64,000 nt of DNA, taken from Mucilaginibacter_A sp050954285 (GTDB lineage Bacteria; Bacteroidota; Bacteroidia; Sphingobacteriales; Sphingobacteriaceae). Both the position numbers and the translations under genes were made by a program. The stretch's first letter is position 1, and each line of letters opens with the position of its first letter. The notes below the pieces were generated by a model that had not been told where the DNA came from, did not search any database, and saw only the letters and a program-made list of their open reading frames with translations. This document shows positions 42,775 to 50,537 of the stretch, piece after piece. The DNA is taken from positions 1 to 64,000 of the forward strand of contig JBPBPL010000016.1 in NCBI GenBank assembly GCA_050954285.1. Reading direction: 5' to 3'.

Positions 42775-43452
42775 ATGAAATTTAATTCAAAAATGTATAA
42801 TCTTATATTTGCTTCCATATTATTTGCAGCATGCGGACAAGCATCTTCTAATAATTTAACTACTGCTGACGGTCCAGGAAAAGATGCAGTGCGAAAAATT
42901 TCTGTTACTGCACCAAAAGGTAAAGCTGTTGCTGCTTTTGCAGAGGGCTGTTTTTGGTGTTCCGAAGAAATATTTGAAGATGTAGCCGGTGTAGATTCCG
43001 TAATTTCAGGTTATTCGGGTGGCCGTACTCAAAACCCAACTTACGAAAAAGTAAGTACCGGCACTACCGGTTATGCAGAATCAGTGCTGGTTTATTATGA
43101 TCCGAAAAAGATTTCTTATCCCGAATTGCTAAAAGTTTTTTATGCTTCGCATGATGCTACAACGGTAAACGGACAAGGGCCGGATATGGGCACGCAATAT
43201 CGTTCTGTAATATTTTATGCTGATCCAACTGAAAAATCATTGGCAGAAACAGCTAAAACCAATGCTTTAAAATCAGGTATGTTTCAGCGGGCAATCGTAA
43301 CCGAAATTTCTCCTTTAAAAGAGTTTTATCGTGCCGAAGAATATCACCAGAATTATGCAAAACATAACGGGGATAATCCCTACATTCAAAATGTATCGGA
43401 ACAACGTTTTGAAAAATTTAAGAAAACATACAAAGGCAAACTGAAACAATAA
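42775..43452 (+). CDS. msrA: peptide methionine sulfoxide reductase MsrA, lipoprotein
   Basis: Reduces methionine-S-sulfoxide in proteins. The 225-residue protein has a lipoprotein signal ending FAAC (Cys20), so it is probably attached to an envelope membrane rather than cytoplasmic. Catalytic GCFWCSE with Cys59 and Cys62, GYSGG, and GTQYRSVIFY follow. The recycling cysteines may be few. A thioesterase gene starts one base after its stop. Confidence 0.93.
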   Translation: MKFNSKMYNLIFASILFAACGQASSNNLTTADGPGKDAVRKISVTAPKGKAVAAFAEGCFWCSEEIFEDVAGVDSVISGYSGGRTQNPTYEKVSTGTTGYAESVLVYYDPKKISYPELLKVFYASHDATTVNGQGPDMGTQYRSVIFYADPTEKSLAETAKTNALKSGMFQRAIVTEISPLKEFYRAEEYHQNYAKHNGDNPYIQNVSEQRFEKFKKTYKGKLKQ

Positions 43453-43453
43453 C

Positions 43454-43849
43454 ATGAATTTCCATACGCGCAAATGGGTTAAACCGGAAGATCTAAACCC
43501 GAACGGAACCTTGTTTGGTGGTAGTTTGCTGATGTGGATTGATGAAGAAGCTGCCATTTACGCCATTTGCCAGCTGGATAATCCGCATGTGGTAACCAAA
43601 TTTATGTCGGAAATTAACTTTGTAAGTTCTGCCCGGCAAGGTGATATTATCGAATTAGGAGTGAGAGCTACCAGTTTCGGCCGAACTTCGATCACGCTCT
43701 GTTGCGAAGTGCGGAACAAAGTGACCCGCAAAAGCTTGCTCACAATAGATAAAATTGTTTTTGTAAATGTAGATCGTGATGGCAACCCGCAACCACACGG
43801 AAAAACACACATTACCAGTTCAGACGAGAAGTTTAAGAATATCGAATAA
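43454..43849 (+). CDS. acyl-CoA thioesterase (YciA-like hotdog)
   Basis: A 131-residue single-hotdog thioesterase. NPNGTLFGGSLLMWIDEEAAIYA (split around residues 15-38) contains the catalytic Asp/Glu region, and VNFVSSARQGD(I)IELG and GRTSITL complete the fold. It would hydrolyse acyl-CoAs in the cytoplasm. It follows msrA by one base and is translationally linked. A perfect 16-bp hairpin lies 5 bp after the stop. Confidence 0.88.
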   Translation: MNFHTRKWVKPEDLNPNGTLFGGSLLMWIDEEAAIYAICQLDNPHVVTKFMSEINFVSSARQGDIIELGVRATSFGRTSITLCCEVRNKVTRKSLLTIDKIVFVNVDRDGNPQPHGKTHITSSDEKFKNIE

Positions 43850-43854
43850 TCCCA

Positions 43855-43890
43855 TTGATACTGTTTTTATGCCGATAAAAACAGTATCAA
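43855..43890. terminator. perfect 16-bp hairpin from two sister elements
   Basis: TTGATACTGTTTTTAT (43855-43870) and ATAAAAACAGTATCAA (43875-43890) are exact inverted repeats around the loop GCCG. It begins 5 bp after the thioesterase stop and is followed by a T-run. Each arm is one CTGTTTTTA-type element. Confidence 0.85.
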
Positions 43891-43910
43891 ATTTTTCTTT
43901 TCCTGAAACA

Positions 43911-43918
43911 TAATTTTG
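43911..43918 (+). promoter_or_regulatory. promoter -7-like element TAATTTTG
   Basis: Exact TAnnTTTG match, 33 bp before the ATG of the heptosyltransferase-like gene and just after the hairpin at 43855. The -33 part is not clear. Confidence 0.35.
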
Positions 43919-43951
43919 GCTTAGAAGTTAACAAAGCAAACGTAATTTCTA

Positions 43952-44929
43952 ATGCTGACTGCACATCCCATTCAAAAAATAGTTGTTTTCCGCGCCTTGC
44001 AATTGGGCGATTTGCTATGTTCGATACCTGCTTTTCGCGCTTTACGCACCACTTATCCCGAAGCAAAGATTACTTTGATTGGGTTGCCCTGGGCAGAAAG
44101 TTTGTTAACTCGTTTTCCGGATTATTTTGATGCTTTCATCGCTTTTCCGGGCTATCCGGGATTACCGGAGCAAGAGATCAATCCGCAGAAAATAACTGGT
44201 TTTTTACAAGAAATACAGACTCAGAATTTTGATCTGGCACTGCAGATGCAAGGAAATGGCTCCATTGTTAATCCATTGGTGGAGCTTTTTGGTGCTTTTT
44301 ATACAGCTGGTTTTTATCGGGAAGAAGATTATCGCCCAAGTCCGCTATTTTTAAAATACCCGAAAGGTATCCCCGAAATTGAGCGCCATTTATTGCTGAT
44401 GAACCATTTAGGTATTCCTTCTGTCGGTCCGGAACTGGAATTTCCGCTGAATAGTTATGATTATGATGCTTTTGATCAGCTGAACCTGCAAATCATCCCG
44501 CAGAAATATATTTGTATTCATCCTGGTTCCCGCAGTTTGGACCGGCAGTGGCCGCCGGAGTATTTTGCTCAGCTTGCAGATTACTGTCAGGAGCAAGGTT
44601 TTGATGTAGTTATCACTGGTACAAAAGATGAAGAACATTTGGCAGCAGAAATGATGCAACACATGCAGCACGAAGCTTATAATATGGTAGGCAAAACTAC
44701 TTTGGGCGCAGTTGCAGTTTTAATAAAAGATGCTTTTGCCCTGATTTCCAATTGCACCGGCGTATCACATATTGCTGTCGCTTTCGGTACGCCAAGTGTA
44801 ATCATCAGCTTACATGGAGAACCAGAGCGATGGTCGCCATTAAATCAAACCAAGCACCGCACTATTGATTGGACCAGAACACCAAAATTTGAACTGGTAA
44901 TGGAGCAATTGGTAGAAGTGGTAGTATGA
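43952..44929 (+). CDS. glycosyltransferase family 9 (heptosyltransferase-like)
   Basis: A 325-residue GT-B enzyme of the ADP-heptose:LPS heptosyltransferase family. It has ALQLGDLLCSIPAFRALR at the N-terminus, CIHPGSRSLDRQWPPEYFA (donor-binding) at about 188-206, VITGTKDEEHLAAEM, and NCTGVSHIAVAFGTPSV in the C-terminal domain. In Bacteroidota these act on lipooligosaccharide core or other surface glycans. It stands alone, away from the polysaccharide locus. Confidence 0.9.
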   Translation: MLTAHPIQKIVVFRALQLGDLLCSIPAFRALRTTYPEAKITLIGLPWAESLLTRFPDYFDAFIAFPGYPGLPEQEINPQKITGFLQEIQTQNFDLALQMQGNGSIVNPLVELFGAFYTAGFYREEDYRPSPLFLKYPKGIPEIERHLLLMNHLGIPSVGPELEFPLNSYDYDAFDQLNLQIIPQKYICIHPGSRSLDRQWPPEYFAQLADYCQEQGFDVVITGTKDEEHLAAEMMQHMQHEAYNMVGKTTLGAVAVLIKDAFALISNCTGVSHIAVAFGTPSVIISLHGEPERWSPLNQTKHRTIDWTRTPKFELVMEQLVEVVV

Positions 44930-44941
44930 AAAGATCTGGCT

Positions 44942-44966
44942 AAGTTTTACCTGATAAAAGAAGTAT
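44942..44966 (-). repeat. dispersed CTTCTTTTA element
   Basis: AAGTTTTACCTGATAAAAG followed by AAGTATA, 13 bp after the heptosyltransferase-like gene. Confidence 0.75.
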
Positions 44967-44992
44967 AGGCTTTTTAAAAAACGCCGGATACA

Positions 44993-45031
44993 AAAAGTGG
45001 CTAAATGATTATAAATCATTTAGCCACTTTT
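44993..45031. terminator. strong bidirectional terminator
   Basis: AAAAGTGGCTAAATGAT (44993-45009) and ATCATTTAGCCACTTTT (45015-45031) are perfect 17-bp inverted repeats with a 5-base loop, between two convergent genes. Confidence 0.9.
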
Positions 45032-45048
45032 AATTTAAAACCTCAATA

Positions 45049-45504
45049 TTATTTTTGAGGTGGAACAGTAGATGTACCTGTACCCGTTGTACCAGCACCG
45101 GTTGTACCAGCACCGGTTGTACCAGCACCGGTTGTACCGGTATTAGTCCGAACACCAGATCCTGTTCTGTTACCCATAGTTCCAGTACCACGAGTGGTTC
45201 CAGTACCTCTTGTAGTTCCAGTGCCAGTTGTTCCAGTACCGTGTGTTGTACCAGTTCCTCTCATTGTTCCTGTACCAGTTGTTCCAGTACCACGCATGGT
45301 ACCGTTTCCTCTCATCGTACCTGTACCAGTTGTTCCAGTTCTAACAGTACCGTTATTAGTTGTTCCGGTTCCTGTCTGCGTTCCAACCGTACCAGTTTGT
45401 GTTCCAACAGTACCAGTGGTACCTGTTTGAGTGGTTTGAGCCGATGCACTTTGCAATCCCCAAACAAACATCCCAAGCATCATTGCTAAACTTATCTTTT
45501 TCAT
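45049..45504 (-). CDS. secreted low-complexity Thr-Gly repeat protein
   Basis: A 151-residue exported protein. A signal peptide (MKKISLAMMLGMFVWGLQSA) is followed almost entirely by Gly-Thr repeats: TGTTGTGTMRG-type units, later GAGTTGAGTTG. The product has no recognisable fold and is likely disordered, perhaps a matrix or spacer protein. The DNA repeats are imperfect (GGTACTGGAAC-type units), so length variation by slippage is likely. Single gene, convergent with the heptosyltransferase-like gene. Confidence 0.65.
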   Translation of the reverse strand: MKKISLAMMLGMFVWGLQSASAQTTQTGTTGTVGTQTGTVGTQTGTGTTNNGTVRTGTTGTGTMRGNGTMRGTGTTGTGTMRGTGTTHGTGTTGTGTTRGTGTTRGTGTMGNRTGSGVRTNTGTTGAGTTGAGTTGAGTTGTGTSTVPPQK

Positions 45505-45579
45505 AATATTGATTATATTAATTTAAAACCACTGGTGCCTAAGTTTAGTTTTAATTATTTCTACTGATTGACTTTGTAA

Positions 45580-46506
45580 TTACAATTTTATGCCCCGCAG
45601 AAAATCTTCAATAGTCATCTTTTTTTTACCTTCCAGCTGTGCTTCTTTTATCACTATAAAACCATCTGTGCAAGCGAATTTTAAAATGGTTTTTTGATCA
45701 GTGATATAATAGCCCGGATCAGTTTCAGTTTCCAGGAGTTCTTTTTCGACCTTAAAAATTTTGAAAACTTTATCGTTGAGGTAAGTAAAAGCGGTAGGAT
45801 ACGGACTTAATCCGCGGATAAAATTATAAACCTGGTCCGTAGGCTGCAACCAATCGATCAAACAATCATTTTTGAAGATTTTTGGTGCATGTTTCAGTTC
45901 GGTAGTTTCATTCTGGTTGATCAATTCCGCTTGAGAAACTTCTTTGTACAGATTATCAGCAACAATTTTTACCGTTTTCACCAACAGTTCCGCTCCAATT
46001 TGCATCAGTTTATCGTGCACATCGCCGGCGTTATCAGTTTCCAGGATGCTTGTTTTATCGGTCAAAATAATGTCGCCCGTATCTATTTCCTGCTTCAAAA
46101 AAAACGTGGTTACGCCGGTTTCCTTTTCACCATTAATCACTGCCCAATTAATTGGTGCCGCACCGCGATACTGTGGCAAAAGAGAAGCGTGCAGGTTAAT
46201 CGTTCCTTTTGGAGGCATGTTCCAAACAATTTCCGGCAACATCCTGAAAGCAACTACCAACTGCAAATCAGCTTGCAGACTTTTCAATTCATTTATAAAA
46301 CCCTCGCTTTTTAGTTTTTCGGGTTGAAGGACTTTGATACTGTTTTTAACCGCATATTTTTTTACTGCGGATTCGGAAAGCTGCTGCCCGCGGCCGGAAG
46401 GTTTATCCGGAGCAGTGACCACGGCAATAACGTCCATGTCTGCCTTAATTAAAGCATCCAGAGAAGCCACGGCAAATTCCGGCGTGCCCATAAAAATTAT
46501 TTTCAT
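45580..46506 (-). CDS. fmt: methionyl-tRNA formyltransferase
   Basis: A 308-residue enzyme that formylates initiator Met-tRNA using 10-formyl-tetrahydrofolate. It has MGTPEFAVASLDAL at the N-terminus, the catalytic N104-H106 in NLHASLLPQYRGAAPINWA and D142 in EIDTGDI, then the C-terminal OB-like tRNA-binding domain. It lies 7 bp after the NamZ-like gene's stop and is probably co-transcribed. It contains an in-frame dispersed element (45639-45663, VIKEA) and a sister element (46335-46360). Confidence 0.96.
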   Translation of the reverse strand: MKIIFMGTPEFAVASLDALIKADMDVIAVVTAPDKPSGRGQQLSESAVKKYAVKNSIKVLQPEKLKSEGFINELKSLQADLQLVVAFRMLPEIVWNMPPKGTINLHASLLPQYRGAAPINWAVINGEKETGVTTFFLKQEIDTGDIILTDKTSILETDNAGDVHDKLMQIGAELLVKTVKIVADNLYKEVSQAELINQNETTELKHAPKIFKNDCLIDWLQPTDQVYNFIRGLSPYPTAFTYLNDKVFKIFKVEKELLETETDPGYYITDQKTILKFACTDGFIVIKEAQLEGKKKMTIEDFLRGIKL

Positions 46507-46512
46507 TCAGGT

Positions 46513-47748
46513 TTATTTATATAAAGTGTATTTCAGTCGCATCGCCTTGTAATCGCTCAAACCTGGTTCCCAACTTTGGCGGATTTCTTTTTCGCTTGCA
46601 CCCGCTAAAATTTGTTGCTTAAAAGAAGCATCGCCGGATAAATAATCAATATTTCCAATCTGTTTGCTTTGGCTCCGGTCAAAAAATCTGGTTTTATCGG
46701 GATAAGCTTTGTACAATTCCATCATCCATTGCAGGTTGAGTTTTCCGTTTCTGCGGAGTTTAGTTGTGTTATAATTCCGCAGATCCAAGCCAAAACATTG
46801 TTCATTTTGATGCAAAGGCGTTTCAGATTTCCCCGCAATACTGACTGGTTTAAATGAAAAATCATACAATCCTTTCAAATCCGGGCTGCCCAAAACCGTA
46901 AAAGGCATATACGTGCCGCGGCCCTGGCTCACGGTTGTGCCTTCAAACAAGCACAATGACGGATAAAGCAAAACCGATTGCGCCGAATTGAGGTTAGGTG
47001 AAGGATTAACGGGCAACGTGTATTCCATGCCATGTACATAGTTTTTCAGGGTAATAATTTTGATGTTACAATGCAAATTGTTGGGCAACCAGCCTTCACC
47101 GTTAATCATTTGCGCAAATTCGCCAATGGTCATGCCATGCATAATTGGGATTGGAAATCTGCCAATGCCCGATTTCAGTTTCATATCCAGTATCGGTCCG
47201 TCCACATAATCATTTGGGTTTGGGCGATCGAGAATGATCAGTTGCTTTCCGTTTTCGGCACACGCTTCCATCACATCGGCCAAAGTGTTGATGTTGGTAT
47301 AAAACCGGCAACCGACATCCTGAATATCAAAAATCATTAAATCGATCGAATCCAGGTCTTTCTTAGAAGGTTTTCTTTTTTGTCCATACAGGGAAATGAT
47401 CGGGATCCCTGTTTTTGCGTCCACTTCATCCGTCACTTTTGCACCATTACTGGCGTTTCCCCGAAAACCATGTTCCGGCCCGAATATTTTACTGATATGG
47501 ATATTCAGTTTAAGCAAACTATCTGCACTCGGAACCAGGTTTTTGCCGATAACGGAAGTTTGGTTAACACACATCGCCACATTTTTACCTCGTAAAAGAG
47601 GCAAATACAATTCGGTTTGATCCGCTCCGGTTTTGATTTTGGAGGATTGCGCAACACAAAAATTAGCCGATAAAAGAAGCATCAGGCTCCAAAGCAAAAG
47701 CATCTTCCGGTTTTGTGTAAAAGTTGTTATCAAATTCATATCAGCCAT
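46513..47748 (-). CDS. DUF1343 exo-beta-N-acetylmuramidase (NamZ-like)
   Basis: An exported protein of about 411 residues of the DUF1343/NamZ family, which releases terminal N-acetylmuramate from peptidoglycan fragments. Family text includes NVAMCVNQTSV, IFGPEHGFRGNA(S)NGAKV, SLYGQKRKPS, IFDIQDVGCRFYTNI and the RPNPNDYVDGPIL stretch. A signal peptide ends near FCVAQ. The ATG at 47748 lies inside a dispersed element; the ATGs at 47739 or 47703 are good alternatives that keep the signal peptide. Two more element copies are read in frame (47658-47684, MLLLSANF; 46607-46633, DASFKQQI). Confidence 0.88.
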   Translation of the reverse strand: MADMNLITTFTQNRKMLLLWSLMLLLSANFCVAQSSKIKTGADQTELYLPLLRGKNVAMCVNQTSVIGKNLVPSADSLLKLNIHISKIFGPEHGFRGNASNGAKVTDEVDAKTGIPIISLYGQKRKPSKKDLDSIDLMIFDIQDVGCRFYTNINTLADVMEACAENGKQLIILDRPNPNDYVDGPILDMKLKSGIGRFPIPIMHGMTIGEFAQMINGEGWLPNNLHCNIKIITLKNYVHGMEYTLPVNPSPNLNSAQSVLLYPSLCLFEGTTVSQGRGTYMPFTVLGSPDLKGLYDFSFKPVSIAGKSETPLHQNEQCFGLDLRNYNTTKLRRNGKLNLQWMMELYKAYPDKTRFFDRSQSKQIGNIDYLSGDASFKQQILAGASEKEIRQSWEPGLSDYKAMRLKYTLYK

Positions 47749-47772
47749 GCTTCTTTTATCGAGTAAAAATTG
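47747..47772 (+). repeat. dispersed CTTCTTTTA element, full copy
   Basis: ATGCTTCTTTTATCGAG followed by TAAAAATTG, overlapping the first possible start codon of the NamZ-like gene on the minus strand. Confidence 0.8.
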
Positions 47773-47880
47773 AAGTCGGAAAAACTCAAAATTAGATTAT
47801 TGTTTTCCTTTTAAAGTATCGTTCCTGCATTTTCGGCCTAAAACTGCATCTTTGCCCAGTTAATAAACCAGAAACCGAAT

Positions 47881-49101
47881 TTGAACATTGCCACCTTTAT
47901 TGCCGGCCGCATTTCTTTCCGGAGCAAACGAACGTTTTCTAAAATGATCGTACGCATTGCCATCACCGGCATTATGCTGGGTTTGGGCGTGATGATTTTG
48001 AGCCTGGCCATTGTGAAAGGTTTCAAGCAGGAAATCCGCGAAAAAGTAAGGGGCTTTTCGGGTGATATCCAGATTGTGAAATACGATCTGAACGCTTCCT
48101 ACGAAAATTCTCCCTTTTCGGCTGATCCGGCTTTGGTGAAACAAATTGCTTCTAACCGAAATTTCTCACATATTGAAGCTTTTGCTACCAAACCAGCCAT
48201 TATCAAAGCAAATGATGCGATAGAAGGCGTGGTTTTAAAAGGTGTTGATAAAACTTACGATTTTACGTTTTTTAAAAAAAGCATGGCTTCGGGCCGCGTT
48301 TTGGATTTTTCGAATTCGGCCAAAGCAGAAGGCCAGATCATGATTTCGCAGTTTACGGCCAACCGTTTGAACCTGAAAGTGGGCAATGATTTCCTGATGT
48401 ATTTCGTGCAGCAACCGCTCCGGAAACGGAAATTTAAAATTGTAGGTATTTTTAATATTGGGGTAGAAGAAGTAGATAAAACTTTTGTGATCGGTTCGCT
48501 TCCGCTGATCCGCCACCTGAACAGTTGGAAAGCCGGCGAAGTTGGCGGCTATGAATTGAAGATTCCTGACTTCAACAAAATGGAAGAATCTACCACCGCA
48601 CTCAGCAATGTTTTGCCGGTTGATTTGAAGTATTTTACCGTAAAACAATTTTATCCAACCATATTTGAATGGCTGGATCTGCTGGATGTAAACACGCAGG
48701 TAATCCTGATTTTGATGCTAATTGTAGCGGTCATCAATATGATATCTGCCCTGCTGATCATGATTTTAGAACGTACCAGCATGATCGGAATGCTCAAGGC
48801 TTTAGGAGCTACCAACTGGAGCATTCAGCAAATGTTCCTGCTCAATGCGCTTTATCTGATTGCTGCGGGTTTATTGCTAGGTAATTTATTTGGCATCGGA
48901 ATCAGTTTTTTTCAGAATCAAACCCATTTTTTTAAGCTTGATCAGGCTTCTTATTACATGAATTTTGTACCGATCCAGCTCAACTTATCAGATATTTTGC
49001 TGCTTAATCTGGGCACGCTGGTAGTTTGCGTTTTGGTGCTTTTAATTCCTTCTATGCTGGTAAGTTCTATTTCTCCTGTTAAAGCGATTCGTTTTAAATA
49101 G
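47881..49101 (+). CDS. FtsX/LolE-like ABC transporter permease, TTG start
   Basis: A 406-residue MacB/LolCE-type permease with one N-terminal and three C-terminal transmembrane segments around a large periplasmic domain (about residues 50-260). The best start is TTG at 47881 (MNIATFIAGRISF), matching the conserved start of the family, since the next ATG would remove the first part of the helix. Such proteins move lipoproteins to the outer membrane or work on the wall with an ATPase. No ATPase gene is adjacent. Confidence 0.87.
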   Translation: MNIATFIAGRISFRSKRTFSKMIVRIAITGIMLGLGVMILSLAIVKGFKQEIREKVRGFSGDIQIVKYDLNASYENSPFSADPALVKQIASNRNFSHIEAFATKPAIIKANDAIEGVVLKGVDKTYDFTFFKKSMASGRVLDFSNSAKAEGQIMISQFTANRLNLKVGNDFLMYFVQQPLRKRKFKIVGIFNIGVEEVDKTFVIGSLPLIRHLNSWKAGEVGGYELKIPDFNKMEESTTALSNVLPVDLKYFTVKQFYPTIFEWLDLLDVNTQVILILMLIVAVINMISALLIMILERTSMIGMLKALGATNWSIQQMFLLNALYLIAAGLLLGNLFGIGISFFQNQTHFFKLDQASYYMNFVPIQLNLSDILLLNLGTLVVCVLVLLIPSMLVSSISPVKAIRFK

Positions 49102-49128
49102 CAATTCGGTTTTATTACTGAAAATTAG

Positions 49129-49154
49129 AATGCTTCTTTTATCGGTATAAAATT
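49129..49154 (+). repeat. dispersed CTTCTTTTA element
   Basis: AATGCTTCTTTTATCGGTA followed by TAAAATTAG, 28 bp after the permease gene. Confidence 0.75.
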
Positions 49155-49272
49155 AGGGTAACATCAGTATTTTGTCAGACACATTAATTTCTGTCAGAAT
49201 GTAGTAACTTGTCCTTTTACTATTTGGGTTTCCGTTTGATGTTGATAGATTTGGCTGTTACAACATACAACT

Positions 49273-50391
49273 ATGAGCACAACAGAAAATATTGCCGGAC
49301 TGGATACCTTGTTCCGTCCGTTCAAACTAAAATCTTTAAACCTGAAAAACCGGATCGTGATGGCACCGATGACGCGCTCGTTTTCGCCAAATGGTATTCC
49401 GGGAGATAATGTAGCCGATTATTACCGCCGCCGGGCAGAAGGTGAAGCCGGATTGATCTTATCTGAAGGAACTGTGATTGATCGTGTGGCTTCTTCCAAC
49501 GATCCCAATATTCCGCATTTTTATGGAACAGCTGCTTTAAATGGCTGGAAAAAAGTGATCGACGACGTACATGCGGCCGGTGGTGCAATGGCTCCGCAGA
49601 TCTGGCACATGGGCGTGATGCCGCAACAGGGTGATTGGTTGCCGTCAACTCCATTTGAAGGACCTACCGGTTACGTAGCCGAAGGGAAAAAAGGCGGCGT
49701 GGCCATGAGCGAAAACGACATTGCTGATACCATTGCTGCCTATGCCAGCGCTGCTGCCGATGCCAAACGTTTGGGTTTTGATTCGGTAGAATTGCATGGA
49801 GCACATGGTTATTTGATCGACCAGTTTTTTTGGGATGCTTTTAACGAACGTACCGATAATTTCGGTGGAAAAACGATTGTAGAACGAAGTCGTTTTGCAG
49901 TAGAAGTGGTTAAAGCGGTACGTGCTGCCGTGGGTGAGGATTTTGCGATCATCATCCGTTTATCACAATGGAAACAACAAAATTTAAATGTGAAATTAGC
50001 GGCCACACCGGATGAAATGGCTGCCTGGCTAAACCCAATGGCTGATGCTGGCGTGGATATTTTCCATTGCTCACAACGCCGTTTCTGGGAACCGGAATTT
50101 GATGGTTCTGAGCTGAACTTTGCAGGCTGGGCCAAAAAGCTGACTGGTAAAGCAACCATTACGGTAGGTTCTGTTGGCCTTTCTGGTGAGTTTATGGCTT
50201 CTTTTCAGGGAGAATCTTCTCAGCCTAAATCTATTGATGAACTGGTAAACCGCATGGAAAAAGGTGAATTTGATTTAGTAGCCGTTGGCCGTGCCTTATT
50301 GGCCGATCCAAACTGGATTAAAAAAGTAACCGAAGGCAGAACCGCCGACTTGCAAGGTTTCACTAAAGAAGCTTTAGCAACGCTGCACTAA
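49273..50391 (+). CDS. Old Yellow Enzyme family alkene reductase
   Basis: A 372-residue FMN-dependent TIM-barrel reductase (NemA/OPR-like), reducing activated C=C bonds with NADPH. It has FRPFKLKSLNLKNRIVMAPMTR at the N-terminus with FMN contacts, QIWHMGV, the substrate/FMN motif ELHGAHGYLIDQFF (about residues 176-190), and DPNWIKKV near the C-terminus. Single gene, followed by a dispersed element and a terminator. Confidence 0.93.
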   Translation: MSTTENIAGLDTLFRPFKLKSLNLKNRIVMAPMTRSFSPNGIPGDNVADYYRRRAEGEAGLILSEGTVIDRVASSNDPNIPHFYGTAALNGWKKVIDDVHAAGGAMAPQIWHMGVMPQQGDWLPSTPFEGPTGYVAEGKKGGVAMSENDIADTIAAYASAAADAKRLGFDSVELHGAHGYLIDQFFWDAFNERTDNFGGKTIVERSRFAVEVVKAVRAAVGEDFAIIIRLSQWKQQNLNVKLAATPDEMAAWLNPMADAGVDIFHCSQRRFWEPEFDGSELNFAGWAKKLTGKATITVGSVGLSGEFMASFQGESSQPKSIDELVNRMEKGEFDLVAVGRALLADPNWIKKVTEGRTADLQGFTKEALATLH

Positions 50392-50407
50392 TTTTTTACC
50401 AAGCAGC

Positions 50408-50432
50408 ATACTTCTTTTATCATACATTTTTA
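50408..50432 (+). repeat. dispersed CTTCTTTTA element
   Basis: CATACTTCTTTTATCATAC followed by ATTTTTAAG, 17 bp after the OYE gene and just before its terminator. Confidence 0.75.
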
Positions 50433-50433
50433 A

Positions 50434-50457
50434 GGCCGGATTAATTCCGGCTTTTTT
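50434..50457 (+). terminator. rho-independent terminator
   Basis: GCCGGA (50435-50440) and TCCGGC (50446-50451) with a 5-base loop and T6 after it. Confidence 0.85.
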
Positions 50458-50537
50458 GTTTCCTTTAGTCGGCATATGTCGTATCTAATTCAAAATTAAT
50501 AGCTTACTTTACCTAACCAATTATTTTTAAGTCCTTT

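Noticed and set aside
45055..45489. Cysteine/serine-rich plus-strand frame over the Thr-Gly gene
   Set aside because: It is the mirror of the repeats on the other strand, with no signal peptide or family.
45049..45504. CRISPR-like array from repeated TACCAGT/GGTACTGG units
   Set aside because: Units are short, imperfect, lack unique spacers of fixed length, and read as one secreted Thr-Gly protein.
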